Below the pieces are notes generated by a model. The model ran no database searches and was not told the DNA's origin. It saw only the letters and a list, made by a program, of their open reading frames with translations. Position numbers and translations under genes: made by a program. DNA of 64,000 nt from Phenylobacterium sp. LH3H17 (lineage in GTDB: Bacteria; Pseudomonadota; Alphaproteobacteria; Caulobacterales; Caulobacteraceae). This document shows, in pieces, positions 34,661-50,909 of this stretch. Where the stretch lies: assembly GCF_024298925.1 (NCBI RefSeq), contig NZ_CP101283.1:1803001-1867000 (forward strand), read 5' to 3'. Position 1 is the stretch's first letter. Each line of letters opens with the position of its first letter.

Positions 34661-36139
34661 CTACTCCTTGTTGCGGCCCTTGCCGCCGTGTTCGCGAGCG
34701 GCAGCGTCGCGCCCGGCCCCGGCCGCCTCACGCGCCCCTGTCGCGGGCTTGCCGGGTTCGACCCTGGCCTGGCGTTCCGGACGCGGGGCCTGAGCGTGAG
34801 GTTCCGCGCCACGGTCTTCGCGGCGCGCCTGCCGCTCCACTCGGATCACGGCCGAGGCTGCCTGCGGCGGGGTCTTGCGCTCAACCCCTTGTCGAGCGTC
34901 CGCGGCCGGCCCGTTCCGATCCTCGCGGCGCGCCTGGCGTTCGACCCGCGCAGGGGGCGGTGTAGCCTTGCGGGAGCGTTCGGCGACAACGGGTCGCTCG
35001 CTGCTGTCGCGCCGTTCTTCGGCACGGCGTTCAGGCTTGCGGTCGTCGAGCCGCACCTGGCGTTCGAGCCGGGCCTGCGGCGGGGCGACGGCCTGCTGCG
35101 GTCGCGCGGGCTCGGCCCGGCGTTCAGCGCGTTCCGGCCGTTCGGCGCCGATCCGGGCGCTACGATCGCGACCGTTATCATCCCGGCGTTCGGTGCGGAC
35201 CTTGGCGACTCGCTCGGAGGCGTCGCGATCGGGCCTGTCGATCCGCGGCCCGGTGTCGGCGGTGCGCCGTTCGTCCCGGCGGTCTCGCTCGACCAGCACG
35301 CGGGGCGGGCTGTCGAGGGTGGTCACACGTCGCGCGTCGTGGCCGCGTCCGCCCTGGCGCGCCTCGACCCGGTCCAGCCGCGCAACGGCGTCGGCGCGGC
35401 GCTCGCGCTCGCGCTCGAAGCGGCGAAGGTCCTTGGCCTCGTGCTTGGCCCGGTAGCGCGTCCAGTCCGGTTGACGCTGCGCCGCCTCAAACCAGTTGGC
35501 CTGGTCGCCGACGAAGGCCGACCGGCGGTCGACCCAGCGCTCCTCGGGAATGGACACGCGGTGGGCGTGGACGGACGCGTCGCGCAGGGCGCGGGCCCGG
35601 CCCAGATAGCGGCCGCCACGGTCGGCATAGCGGGTCACATAGGTCGTCGGCAGCAGGTAACCGCGGCTGTCATAGACTACCACCAGCAGGCCGCCCTCAT
35701 CGTAGCCGTAGCCGTAGTCCGGATCGCGGACGAAGTAGGGGTAGTCCTCGCCGGGCTCGTAGTAATAGTAGCGGTAGCCCACCGCGAGCGGCTCGACATA
35801 CATCAGCCAGTCGTCCTGGGTCTCCCAGACCCACGGTCGGGCGTCGTCATAGGCGAAGGCGTAGTCCGGTGGCGACTGGTAGAAGGCGCGATCCACCGCA
35901 TAGGCGCGCTCGGCGTATCCATAGCCGTCGTCGCGGGGTCGGCCCACCTCGGCCTGGTAGGCGGGAAGGTCCGACCAGCCCGGCGCGACGCTCATCTCAT
36001 AGGCGGCGGAATCGGCGGGCACGAACAGCGGCTCGGCGGCGGCCTGCGGGCCGTTCTCGGGCTTGCAGGCGGCCAGGGTCAGCAACAGCGCGCTCGACAG
36101 CACCAGACTGGAGCGGAGGGTCCTCGGTCGAATCGACAT
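34661..36139 (-). CDS. Lipoprotein with long Arg-rich disordered region
   Basis: A 492-residue protein. The lipobox LTLAAC (Cys25) indicates a lipid anchor. Residues about 30-190 are Tyr/Asp/Pro-rich (for example YRYYYYEPGEDYPYF, DPDYGYGYDEGG) and may form a small folded domain with LLVVVYDSRGYLLP. From about 200 to the end the sequence is highly charged and disordered, Arg/Glu/Ala-rich, with the repeated unit RVERQARREDR (twice) and related forms (RLERQVRLDDR). No known family was recognised. It lies upstream of the CVNH/crystallin gene on the same strand, with a 67-bp gap, so the two may be co-transcribed. Confidence 0.75.
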   Translation of the reverse strand: MSIRPRTLRSSLVLSSALLLTLAACKPENGPQAAAEPLFVPADSAAYEMSVAPGWSDLPAYQAEVGRPRDDGYGYAERAYAVDRAFYQSPPDYAFAYDDARPWVWETQDDWLMYVEPLAVGYRYYYYEPGEDYPYFVRDPDYGYGYDEGGLLVVVYDSRGYLLPTTYVTRYADRGGRYLGRARALRDASVHAHRVSIPEERWVDRRSAFVGDQANWFEAAQRQPDWTRYRAKHEAKDLRRFERERERRADAVARLDRVEARQGGRGHDARRVTTLDSPPRVLVERDRRDERRTADTGPRIDRPDRDASERVAKVRTERRDDNGRDRSARIGAERPERAERRAEPARPQQAVAPPQARLERQVRLDDRKPERRAEERRDSSERPVVAERSRKATPPPARVERQARREDRNGPAADARQGVERKTPPQAASAVIRVERQARREDRGAEPHAQAPRPERQARVEPGKPATGAREAAGAGRDAAAREHGGKGRNKE

Positions 36140-36453
36140 GCGACGTCCTCGTCTCGGCGCGCCCGGGAAGGCGCATTCAGCCGGTTATACTGACCGTCCG
36201 CGCCTGAACATGACTTGAGCGCCCTGTCAGGCGAGGTTCAGGCTTGGGGCGGAAATGTGGCCATGGCGGCGCTAGTTCGGGCTCGGTGGTCCCCGGCTGG
36301 GCTCGCCGGTGGCCGGATCGGTGGCGGTCTTGGGGTTGCGGCTCGATCCCTCCGATCCGGCCGGTTCGGTGGCCGGGCGCGGGGGGCGACCAGGCTGCTG
36401 GTCTTCGTCGCGGGTCTTGGCGGCGTCTTCGGGGTTCTGGACGGGGTCGGTCA
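36140..36453. other. Intergenic region
   Basis: About 300 bp upstream of the lipoprotein gene. Only the 3' part of a possible small minus-strand gene (see 36272-36454) lies in it. Other open frames here are Arg/Pro-rich and look like GC-driven noise. No convincing promoter or hairpin was found. Confidence 0.4.
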
Positions 36454-36454
36454 T
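36272..36454 (-). CDS. Possible small Pro/Glu/Asp-rich disordered protein
   Basis: 60 residues starting MTDPVQNPEDAAKTRDED, with AGGA 7 nt before the ATG. The composition (Pro, Asp, Glu, Thr, Gly, Arg; almost no hydrophobics) is typical of small disordered proteins in this group. There is no family match from memory. Coding is plausible but rests only on the start signal and composition. Confidence 0.45.
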   Translation of the reverse strand: MTDPVQNPEDAAKTRDEDQQPGRPPRPATEPAGSEGSSRNPKTATDPATGEPSRGPPSPN

Positions 36455-36681
36455 GGGCGTTCCTACGGTGGCGGCTCCTGGGGGTGGAACGCATGGGCTT
36501 GGCTGTTCGATGCAGGGAGGGCGATTTGCCCCTGTCTCGGACCCCACGCGGCCTTGCCCGGAAGGAACGCCGCTGCTAAACGACCCGGCTCCGGCGATGA
36601 GCCGCGCGCGTCGGCGGGCCTAGCCGCCCTCCGGCGCGCTGTTCATTGTTTGGAGGCCAGGCCCCAAAAGGGCAGGGTCGA

Positions 36682-36757
36682 AGGAGTGTAGCTCAGCTGG
36701 TAGAGCATCGGTCTCCAAAACCGAGGGCCGGGGGTTCGAATCCCTCCACTCCTGCCA
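36682..36757 (+). tRNA. tRNA-Trp (anticodon CCA)
   Basis: A 76-nt cloverleaf: acceptor AGGAGTG/CACTCCT, D-arm GCTC...GAGC, anticodon loop CTCCAAA (CCA), T-arm CCGGG-like GGGGG TTCGAAT CCCTC, G73 and encoded CCA. It lies 64 bp before secE, as is common in alphaproteobacteria. Confidence 0.97.
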
Positions 36758-36821
36758 CCCTATATAAGTCTGCCCGGGCGCGGAGGTCCGCCGCCCAATA
36801 TGAGAGAGTCATAAGAGCCTG

Positions 36822-37133
36822 ATGGCCAGGAAACCGGGTTCCTCCCCGCAAGCGATGAAGGCCCGCGCCGCCAAGACGGCCGCGGCGATCGCGCCTGCGT
36901 CAGCGCTGGCCGCCTCGGCGCCGGTGAACAAGAAGAAGACCAACCCCGCGCAGTTCATTCGTGAAGTGCGCGCCGAGGCCCGCAAGATCACCTGGACCAC
37001 CCGCAAGGAGACCTGGATCACCTCGGTGATGGTCGGGATCATGGTGGTCATGGCCGCGAGCTTCTTCTTCGTGGTCGACCTGGGTCTTGGCGCCGGGGTG
37101 AACCTGCTCCTGAAGTTCGCCAACGGGGGATGA
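36822..37133 (+). CDS. secE: Preprotein translocase subunit SecE
   Basis: A 103-residue single-span SecE of the SecYEG protein-export channel. A long Ala/Lys-rich N-terminal extension (1-40) precedes the conserved amphipathic region FIREVRAEARKITWTTRKET and the single membrane helix SVMVGIMVVMAASFFFVVDL. It overlaps or abuts nusG, and the secE stop forms an ATGA with an upstream nusG start candidate. Confidence 0.97.
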   Translation: MARKPGSSPQAMKARAAKTAAAIAPASALAASAPVNKKKTNPAQFIREVRAEARKITWTTRKETWITSVMVGIMVVMAASFFFVVDLGLGAGVNLLLKFANGG

Positions 37134-37141
37134 GAGACATC

Positions 37142-37708
37142 ATGAACGCCGAAGCCCCCACCGTCGCCGCCAATCCCCGCCACAAGTGGTACATCGTCCA
37201 CGCCTACTCGAATTTCGAGAAGAAGGTGGCCGAGTCGATCCGCGAGCAGGCCAAGAGCCAGGGACTGGAGGATAATTTCTCCGACATCCTGGTGCCGACC
37301 GAGGACGTGGTCGAGATCCGCCGCGGCCGGAAGGTCAACGCCGAGCGCAAGTTCTTCCCGGGTTACGTCCTGGTGAAGATGGAGCTCACCGACGAGGCCT
37401 ACCACCTCATCAAGAACACCCCGAAGGTCACGGGCTTCCTCGGTTCGGGCAACAAGCCCATGCCGGTCTCCGAGAAGGAAGTCGCCCGGATCATCGGCGC
37501 CATCGAAGAGGGCGTGGAGCGGCCGAAGCCGACCATCCAGTTCGAGATCGGCGAACAGGTTCGAGTCACCGACGGTCCGTTCGCGAGCTTCAACGGCTCG
37601 GTCGAACAGGTCGACGAAGAACGCGCCCGCCTGCGCGTGACCGTGTCCATCTTCGGACGCGCCACGCCGGTCGAGCTCGAATACGGCCAGGTGGAGAAGA
37701 CCTCCTAA
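37142..37708 (+). CDS. nusG: Transcription termination/antitermination protein NusG
   Basis: A 188-residue NusG. The NGN domain has HKWYIVHAYSNFEKKV and FFPGYVLVKMELTDEAYHLI. The C-terminal KOW domain has GEQVRVTDGPFASFNGSVEQVD, which binds S10 or Rho. The ATG at 37142 follows a GAG by 7 nt; an ATG at 37130 overlapping the secE stop would add four residues. The position in secE-nusG-rplK is conserved across bacteria. Confidence 0.96.
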   Translation: MNAEAPTVAANPRHKWYIVHAYSNFEKKVAESIREQAKSQGLEDNFSDILVPTEDVVEIRRGRKVNAERKFFPGYVLVKMELTDEAYHLIKNTPKVTGFLGSGNKPMPVSEKEVARIIGAIEEGVERPKPTIQFEIGEQVRVTDGPFASFNGSVEQVDEERARLRVTVSIFGRATPVELEYGQVEKTS

Positions 37709-37789
37709 CCCGACCGTTCAAACCCGTGGGAGGCCTAGCCAAGGCCGCACCACGGCTCAACCGACCGGATGCCGGTCACGAGGAGAAAA

Positions 37790-38221
37790 ATGGCCAAGAA
37801 AATTCTGGGCTATATCAAGCTGCAGGTGCCCGCAGGCTCCGCAACGCCTTCGCCGCCCATCGGGCCGGCGCTGGGTCAGCGCGGCGTCAACATCATGGGC
37901 TTCTGCAAGGAGTTCAACGCCCGCACCGAGAAGGAAACCAAGGGCACGCCCCTGCCGACGGTGATCACCGTCTATCAGGACAAGTCCTTCACCTTCATCA
38001 CCAAGACCCCGCCGGCGACCCACTTCATCAAGGAAGCGCTCGGCCTGAAGTCGGGCTCGAAAGAGCCGGGCCGCGCCGTCGCGGGCAAGATCTCGCGCAG
38101 CCAGCTGCGCGACATCGCCGAGAAGAAGATGAAGGACCTCAACGCCAACGACGTTGAAGCCGCCGCCAAGATCATCGAGGGCTCCGCGCGCTCGATGGGT
38201 CTCGAAATCGTGGAGGCCTGA
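37790..38221 (+). CDS. rplK: 50S ribosomal protein L11
   Basis: A 143-residue L11 of the GTPase-associated centre. [41 protein letters not shown] and the C-terminal rRNA-binding helix [14 protein letters not shown] are present. AGGAG lies 5 nt before the ATG at 37790. It is translated together with rplA, whose start follows 4 bp after the stop. Confidence 0.98.
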   Translation: MAKKILGYIKLQVPAGSATPSPPIGPALGQRGVNIMGFCKEFNARTEKETKGTPLPTVITVYQDKSFTFITKTPPATHFIKEALGLKSGSKEPGRAVAGKISRSQLRDIAEKKMKDLNANDVEAAAKIIEGSARSMGLEIVEA

Positions 38222-38225
38222 TCAG

Positions 38226-38915
38226 ATGGCTAAGCAACCCAAGCGCATCCAGGCCTGGACCGGCGACCGTCAGGCCGCCCACGCCGTCGAAGCCGCCGTC
38301 AAGCTGGTGAAGGCCAACGCCACCGCCAAGTTCGACGAAAGCATCGAGATCGCCGTCAATCTGGGCGTCGACCCCCGCCACGCCGACCAGCAGGTCCGCG
38401 GTGTGGTCTCGCTGCCCTCCGGCACCGGCCGCGACGTCCGCGTCGCCGTCATCGCCAAGGACGCCAAGGCCGCCGAAGCCACCGCCGCCGGAGCCGACAT
38501 CGTCGGCGCCGAGGAGCTGGTCGAGCGCATCCAGGGCGGTTTCATGGAGTTCGACCGCGTGATCGCCACGCCGGACATGATGGCCCTGGTCGGCCGTCTG
38601 GGTAAGGTGCTGGGCCCGCGCGGCCTGATGCCGAACCCGCGGGTCGGCACCGTGACGCCCAACGTCGCGCAAGCGGTGAAGGACGCCAAGGGCGGCGCCA
38701 TCGAGTTCCGCACCGAGAAGACCGGCATCATCCACGCCGGCATCGGCAAGGCGAGCTTCAGCGAAGACGCGATCCTGGCCAACGTCCGGGCTCTCGTCGA
38801 CGCGCTGAACAAGGCCAAGCCGTCGGGCGCCAAGGGCACCTACATCAAGAAGATCAGCCTCTCCTCGACCATGGGGCCGGGCTTCAAGATCGACGCGGGC
38901 TCGCTCGGCAGCTGA
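38226..38915 (+). CDS. rplA: 50S ribosomal protein L1
   Basis: A 229-residue L1 of the ribosomal L1 stalk: [29 protein letters not shown] is represented by the [16 protein letters not shown] landmark. [37 protein letters not shown] and [12 protein letters not shown] complete the pattern. The ATG at 38226 lies just after the rplK stop. In many bacteria L1 represses its own L11-L1 mRNA; no clear L1 mimic site was identified upstream of rplK. Confidence 0.98.
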   Translation: MAKQPKRIQAWTGDRQAAHAVEAAVKLVKANATAKFDESIEIAVNLGVDPRHADQQVRGVVSLPSGTGRDVRVAVIAKDAKAAEATAAGADIVGAEELVERIQGGFMEFDRVIATPDMMALVGRLGKVLGPRGLMPNPRVGTVTPNVAQAVKDAKGGAIEFRTEKTGIIHAGIGKASFSEDAILANVRALVDALNKAKPSGAKGTYIKKISLSSTMGPGFKIDAGSLGS

Positions 38916-38940
38916 TCGCCGACTGACCTGTAGGAGATCG

Positions 38941-38972
38941 AAGGGAGCGGCTTGCGGGCCGCTCCCTTTTTC
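38941..38972 (+). terminator. Rho-independent terminator after rplA
   Basis: An 11-bp stem AAGGGAGCGGC / GCCGCTCCCTT (38941-38951, 38958-38968) with a 6-nt loop and a T-rich tail. It ends the secE-nusG-rplK-rplA unit and separates it from rplJ-rplL. Confidence 0.9.
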
Positions 38973-39021
38973 TTTGCGCGCGAACCGGGTTCATATGGCG
39001 TGCGCAGGGGAGGGGCCGGCC

Positions 39022-39846
39022 ATGGAACTGAAGACCACCCGCTACGAGGTCCAGGACGGGATCGCCGTGGTGACCCTGGCGCGGCCTCAGCGCCGCAACG
39101 CCTGGACCGGGCGGATGCATACCGAATACCGCTGGTGCCTGCGCGAGGCCGACGGGGACCGGGCGGTGCGGGTGATCGTCGTGACCGGCGACCCGGAGGG
39201 CCAGGCCTTCTGCGCTGGCGCCGACCTGGGGGCTCTGGAGGGCCACTCCGAGAAGGGCCGCTACGATCCCGGCACCGACGACAGCATCCCCATGCCGGGC
39301 TTTGGGGTGGACGAACACTTCGACGCGGCGTTCGCCTACCATTTCGGGATCGGCAAGCCGGTCATCGCCGCGATCAACGGGGCCGCGGCTGGCGTCGGCC
39401 TGGTGCTGGCCGCCTTCGCCGACCTGAGGTTCGCCGTCGATGGCGCCAAGTTCACCGCCGCCCACGGCCGCTTCAACTTCCCGGCCGAGTTCGGCCTCTC
39501 CTGGGTGCTGCCGCGCATTGTGGGCCTGACCCACGCCAACGACATCCTGCTGTCGAGCCGGGTGTTCACCGCCGAGGAGGCCCTGGCCATGGGCTTCCTG
39601 AACCGCCTGGTCGCGCCCGAAGCGCTGATGCCGGCGGTCATGGCCTACGCGCGCAATCTCGCCGACAGCGTCGCCCCCGGCTCGGCGCGGGAGACCAAGC
39701 GCCAAATCTACCGCGACCTGCACCGCGACGCCGCGGCCTCGGTCAGGGCCGCCGAGGCCCTGCTTGAGGCCATGATCACCGAGCCCGACTATAAGGAGGG
39801 CGTGAAGGCCTGGACCGGCAAGAGGAAAGCCAATTGGCAGGGTTAG
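39022..39846 (+). CDS. Enoyl-CoA hydratase/isomerase family protein
   Basis: A 274-residue crotonase-fold protein: VVTLARPQRRNAWTGRM, FCAGADLGALEG (oxyanion hole), PVIAAINGAAAGVGLVLAAFADLRFA (landmark AINGAAAGVG), FPAEFGLSWVLPRIVG and ALAMGFLNRLVAPE. The Glu at the AEFGLSWVLP position fits a hydratase. The ATG at 39022 follows GGGGAGGGG. It sits between rplA and rplJ, where most bacteria have nothing, and is followed by an overlapping membrane-protein gene. Confidence 0.9.
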   Translation: MELKTTRYEVQDGIAVVTLARPQRRNAWTGRMHTEYRWCLREADGDRAVRVIVVTGDPEGQAFCAGADLGALEGHSEKGRYDPGTDDSIPMPGFGVDEHFDAAFAYHFGIGKPVIAAINGAAAGVGLVLAAFADLRFAVDGAKFTAAHGRFNFPAEFGLSWVLPRIVGLTHANDILLSSRVFTAEEALAMGFLNRLVAPEALMPAVMAYARNLADSVAPGSARETKRQIYRDLHRDAAASVRAAEALLEAMITEPDYKEGVKAWTGKRKANWQG

Positions 39847-40259
39847 CCACCGAAGACGCAGCCGAGGCGCAAAGCAAGGGCGCGCTGCACCTCTACGCCT
39901 GGTTCCTGCTGCGCGGGAGCTTCGTCTGGGCCGTCTCGACCGGGATCCTGCGCCTGCTGCCCAGCGCCTGGGTGGACCGCCCGGCCTGGACCTTGCTGGT
40001 CTCGGGTGCGATCTCCGGCGCCGGCCTGGTGGTCGCCACGCTGCTGTTCCTGCGCAAGATCGAGGAACGCCACCGTCTGGCGGCCCTGGCGTCGTTCGTC
40101 GCCCCGCAGATGCTGCTCGACGCCGGAGTGACGGTGGCCTTCGTCCAGGTCCTGCCGAACTTCCCGCCGGGCCACGCGCCGCTGTTCGGCGCCTTCGTGC
40201 TCTGGTGTTACGCGGTGATGCTGATGACCGCCGTGATCGCGACACGACCGCGGGACTGA
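39834..40259 (+). CDS. Four-helix membrane protein, DUF5367-like
   Basis: A 141-residue protein with four predicted membrane helices (ALHLYAWFLLRGSFVWAV, LLVSGAISGAGLVVATLLF, LASFVAPQMLLDAGVTVAF, GAFVLWCYAVMLMTAVI). The start is TTG at 39834, 7 nt after GAGGA, and overlaps the enoyl-CoA hydratase stop by 13 bp, which suggests coupling. DUF5367 is suggested only by length and helix layout; the function is unknown. Confidence 0.7.
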   Translation: MAGLATEDAAEAQSKGALHLYAWFLLRGSFVWAVSTGILRLLPSAWVDRPAWTLLVSGAISGAGLVVATLLFLRKIEERHRLAALASFVAPQMLLDAGVTVAFVQVLPNFPPGHAPLFGAFVLWCYAVMLMTAVIATRPRD

Positions 40260-40267
40260 GCCGGCGG

Positions 40268-40296
40268 TTGTCATAGCGCCACGGTTCGTGTAAACG
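40268..40296 (+). promoter_or_regulatory. Predicted rplJ-rplL promoter
   Basis: TTGTCA (40268-40273), a 17-bp spacer and TAAACG (40291-40296), just after the membrane-protein gene and about 300 bp before rplJ. The -10 is weaker than at rpsL or rpsJ. Confidence 0.5.
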
Positions 40297-40597
40297 CCGC
40301 GCCTTCAAGAGTTTCGCCTCGTCGCAAGACGGGGCGTGGACGGCGGGTTCGCCCGCCATCCTGTCCAAGAACTGTGGGGATCCGGGGGCCGCTCGGATCC
40401 GTGACGCGAGGAAGAGCCCTTCCTCAAGCACAGGGAGACGGGAATACGAGGTTTCGACGGCCATCGCATGCGATGGGCGCTGGGCCTGCGGCTTCTCTCA
40501 AAGGACAGGCTTGTCGATCCGCGCGTGGGCTCGCCCGCGCCTGGAGCGTCTCGGTCGCCGGAATCGTCCGGCGGCCAAGCTGAGTATGGAGACCGCA
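40297..40597 (+). promoter_or_regulatory. Probable L10 (rplJ) leader
   Basis: About 300 bp of non-coding leader with several hairpins: GGATCCG...CGGATCC around 40378-40400, GAGGAAG/CTTCCTC around 40408-40425, and ATCGCATGCGAT near 40464. A structured leader that binds L10-(L7/L12) and represses translation is the general rule before rplJ in bacteria. The length and position fit, but the binding site itself was not matched base by base. Confidence 0.5.
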
Positions 40598-41113
40598 ATG
40601 GACCGCGCTCAAAAGCAGGTGACGATCGAGACGCTCAAGGGCGTCTTCGCCGACGCCGGCGCCGTGGTCGTGACCCACAACCTGGGTCTGACTGTTGCGG
40701 AAATGACGGATCTGCGTGGCCGCCTTCGTAAAGAAGGCGCCAAGCTGACGGTGGTGAAGAACACCCTGGCCCAGAAGGCTCTGAACGGCTCGATCGGTGA
40801 AGCGGGCGACGCCCTGTTCACCGGCCCGGTCGCCATCGCCTATGCGCCGGACCCTGTCTCCGCCGCCAAGATCTCGACCCAGTTCGCCAAGGAGAACGAG
40901 AAGTTCGCCATCATCGGCGGCTTCATGGGCCAAGAGATCCTGGACAAGTCGAAGGTGGCTGCGCTCGCGACCCTGCCTTCGCTCGACCAGCTTCGCGGCA
41001 AGATCATCGGCCTTCTGCAAGCCCCGGCGACCAAGATCGCCGGCGTCCTGCAGGCCCCGGCCGGTCAGCTCGCCCGCGTCGTGGGGGCTTACGCCGCCAA
41101 AGACGCCGCCTGA
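40598..41113 (+). CDS. rplJ: 50S ribosomal protein L10
   Basis: A 171-residue L10, the base of the L7/L12 stalk. MDRAQKQVTIETLKGVFADA, GLTVAEMTDLRGRLRKEGAKL and VVKNTLAQKAL are followed by a C-terminal helix that holds the L7/L12 dimers. The ATG at 40598 follows GGAG by 7 nt and is preferred over an upstream in-frame start in the leader. It is 51 bp before rplL. Confidence 0.97.
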   Translation: MDRAQKQVTIETLKGVFADAGAVVVTHNLGLTVAEMTDLRGRLRKEGAKLTVVKNTLAQKALNGSIGEAGDALFTGPVAIAYAPDPVSAAKISTQFAKENEKFAIIGGFMGQEILDKSKVAALATLPSLDQLRGKIIGLLQAPATKIAGVLQAPAGQLARVVGAYAAKDAA

Positions 41114-41164
41114 TCGTCATTTTCGAAGAAACCCACACCTCCAATTCCCTAGGAAAACCATCCC

Positions 41165-41548
41165 ATGTCGAAGCTCGAAAAGATCGTCGAAGACCTGTCC
41201 GCCCTGACCGTGCTGGAAGCCTCTGAGCTGTCCAAGCTGCTGGAAGAAAAGTGGGGCGTCTCCGCCGCCGCTCCGGTGGCCGTGGCCGCCGCTGGCGGCG
41301 GCGCCGCTGCTCCGGCCGAAGCTGTCGAAGAGCAAACCGAGTTCACCGTTGTCCTGACCGCCGGTGGCGACAAGAAGATCAACGTGATCAAGGAAGTCCG
41401 TGGCGTGCGTCCGGACCTCGGCCTGAAGGAAGCCAAGGACCTCGTGGAAGCCGCTCCGGCCAACGTCGTCGAGAACGTCTCCAAGCAGGTCGCCGAAGAA
41501 GTGAAGAAGAAGCTGGAAGAAGCCGGCGCTTCGGTCTCGATCAAGTAG
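41165..41548 (+). CDS. rplL: 50S ribosomal protein L7/L12
   Basis: A 127-residue stalk protein. The N-terminal dimerisation region is [20 protein letters not shown], the Ala/Gly-rich hinge runs about 40-58, and the C-terminal factor-binding domain has [28 protein letters not shown]. It recruits translational GTPases. A terminator follows 40 bp downstream. Confidence 0.98.
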   Translation: MSKLEKIVEDLSALTVLEASELSKLLEEKWGVSAAAPVAVAAAGGGAAAPAEAVEEQTEFTVVLTAGGDKKINVIKEVRGVRPDLGLKEAKDLVEAAPANVVENVSKQVAEEVKKKLEEAGASVSIK

Positions 41549-41588
41549 GACTGAACGGCGCGCTCGCCGCGTCGACGCGTTACGGAAG

Positions 41589-41618
41589 GGCCGGGGAGAA
41601 ATCCCCGGCCTTTTTGTT
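41589..41618 (+). terminator. Rho-independent terminator between rplL and usg/rpoB
   Basis: A 9-bp stem GGCCGGGGA / TCCCCGGCC (41589-41597, 41602-41610) with a GAAA (GNRA) tetraloop and a TTTTTGTTT tail. In E. coli only a partial attenuator lies here; this one looks like a full terminator. Confidence 0.92.
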
Positions 41619-41625
41619 TGGCCGC

Positions 41626-41898
41626 TCAGTGCAGGCGGAACATTCCGTCCACCGCCTTGAACTCGGCCGGCCGGATCAGGCCCTGGTGGGCCACCCGGAT
41701 GGTGTCGAGCACCCCGTCCAGTTTGTGACTCCAGAAGTCGAGGAACTTCCGCAGGTTCGGGAAGTCCGGGGCCACGTCGTATTCCTGCCAGAGATAGCTC
41801 TGCAGCAGGATCGGATGATCGGGCAGCCGGTAGAGGATTTCGGCCGTGGTCAGGCCGTAGCCTTCGAGTTGTCTGCGAAAGTCGGCGTCCAGCGCCAT
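41626..41898 (-). CDS. usg: Usg family protein
   Basis: A 90-residue protein matching the alphaproteobacterial Usg family: LEGYGLTTAEILYRLPDHP, LLQSYLWQEYDVAPDFPNLRKFL and LDTIRVAHQ. In Caulobacter a usg gene is known next to trpFBA; its function is unknown. Here it lies antisense between rplL and rpoB, ending 8 bp from the rplL terminator tail. Confidence 0.8.
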   Translation of the reverse strand: MALDADFRRQLEGYGLTTAEILYRLPDHPILLQSYLWQEYDVAPDFPNLRKFLDFWSHKLDGVLDTIRVAHQGLIRPAEFKAVDGMFRLH

Positions 41899-42424
41899 CT
41901 CACACCCCCAAGTCCAAGGATGGAGCCCGCCGACTCACTGGCGAGCCCTAGGTGAGCTGAAGCTTGCGCCTGAGAAGTTTCACAAATCTTTCAAGAACTT
42001 GGCGCTCGTTCGAGGCGAGTGCTGCTAAATCTCGCCGCCTTGGAACCTTCGATCAGGGATGCTGGTTTCTCGTCTGCATGTAAGAGGCGAGACGAAATGA
42101 CCTGGGAGCGCCCAGGCTGACCCAAAGGTGGAGCGACGCGGCGGCCGGCCGCGCCGCCCCACTTTTCGTGCGAAAGGGGCTTCCCTTATCCACACAAAAC
42201 TCCTAAATCGCGTGCTTCGCGAAATTTACGATTCGTCTCAGACGCGATTCTTCGCGCGCGTACGCTCCGAGGCATGGCCCGCCGCCCTCAGGCCATGCGA
42301 GGGAGCGCCCCTGACGATACAGGGGCTTCCAGCGTCCGGCGCCCGCAAGGGCGTCGAGGGTGGACGCAGGACACTAGCGACCTGACGCTCGGAAACCGTT
42401 CCGCGCGTCGCTCAAGGGAATAAA
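41899..42424 (+). promoter_or_regulatory. Long rpoB upstream/leader region
   Basis: 526 bp with no convincing gene. It contains a GCTAAATC motif (42024-42031) matching the published Caulobacter -10 pattern, but with a TTGGCG 20 bp upstream, a poor spacing. It also contains hairpins CCTGGG-AGCG-CCCAGG (about 42101-42116), GGCATGGCC/GGCCATGC (about 42273-42298) and CCCCTG-ACGATA-CAGGGG (about 42306-42323), a TTATCCACA DnaA-type box (42186-42194) and GATTC at 42230 and 42246. It must carry the rpoBC promoter, since a terminator isolates it from rplL. Confidence 0.55.
42186..42194 (+). promoter_or_regulatory. Perfect DnaA-box sequence
   Basis: TTATCCACA equals the strict E. coli DnaA box. It stands alone about 230 bp before rpoB. 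Binding is not shown; a 9-mer can occur by chance, though it is AT-richer than its surroundings. Confidence 0.45.
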
Positions 42425-46513
<4,089 letters not shown>

Positions 46514-46603
46514 GGCCGGCTCCGACTTCTACCGAATGTGCGAGGGGAGGGGCCGTCAGCTCCTCCCCACCGCCTCTGGAAATACTGACGAACTGGAAAA
46601 TCG

Positions 46604-50797
<4,194 letters not shown>

Positions 50798-50823
50798 CAA
50801 GCTCAGTCTGTGTGCGTAAGAAG

Positions 50824-50853
50824 CGGCCCGGGAGCGATCCCGGGCCGTTTTCC
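50824..50853 (+). terminator. Rho-independent terminator after rpoC
   Basis: A 10-bp stem CGGCCCGGGA / TCCCGGGCCG (50824-50833, 50838-50847) with a GCGA tetraloop and a TTTTCCTTT tail. Confidence 0.93.
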
Positions 50854-50909
50854 TTTGGGGGGGCGCGGGCTAAGCTTGGCGTCAGATCACCAGCGTCGAG
50901 GCCGCCAGG

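Noticed and set aside
36177..36494. Arg-rich minus-strand open frame upstream of tRNA-Trp
   Set aside because: Its product is almost only Arg, Pro, His and Ser, it overlaps a more plausible small frame, and it has no start signal.
42170..42260. A replication origin near rpoB
   Set aside because: Only one DnaA box was found, with no AT-rich unwinding region or box cluster and no dnaA, hemE or parAB genes nearby.
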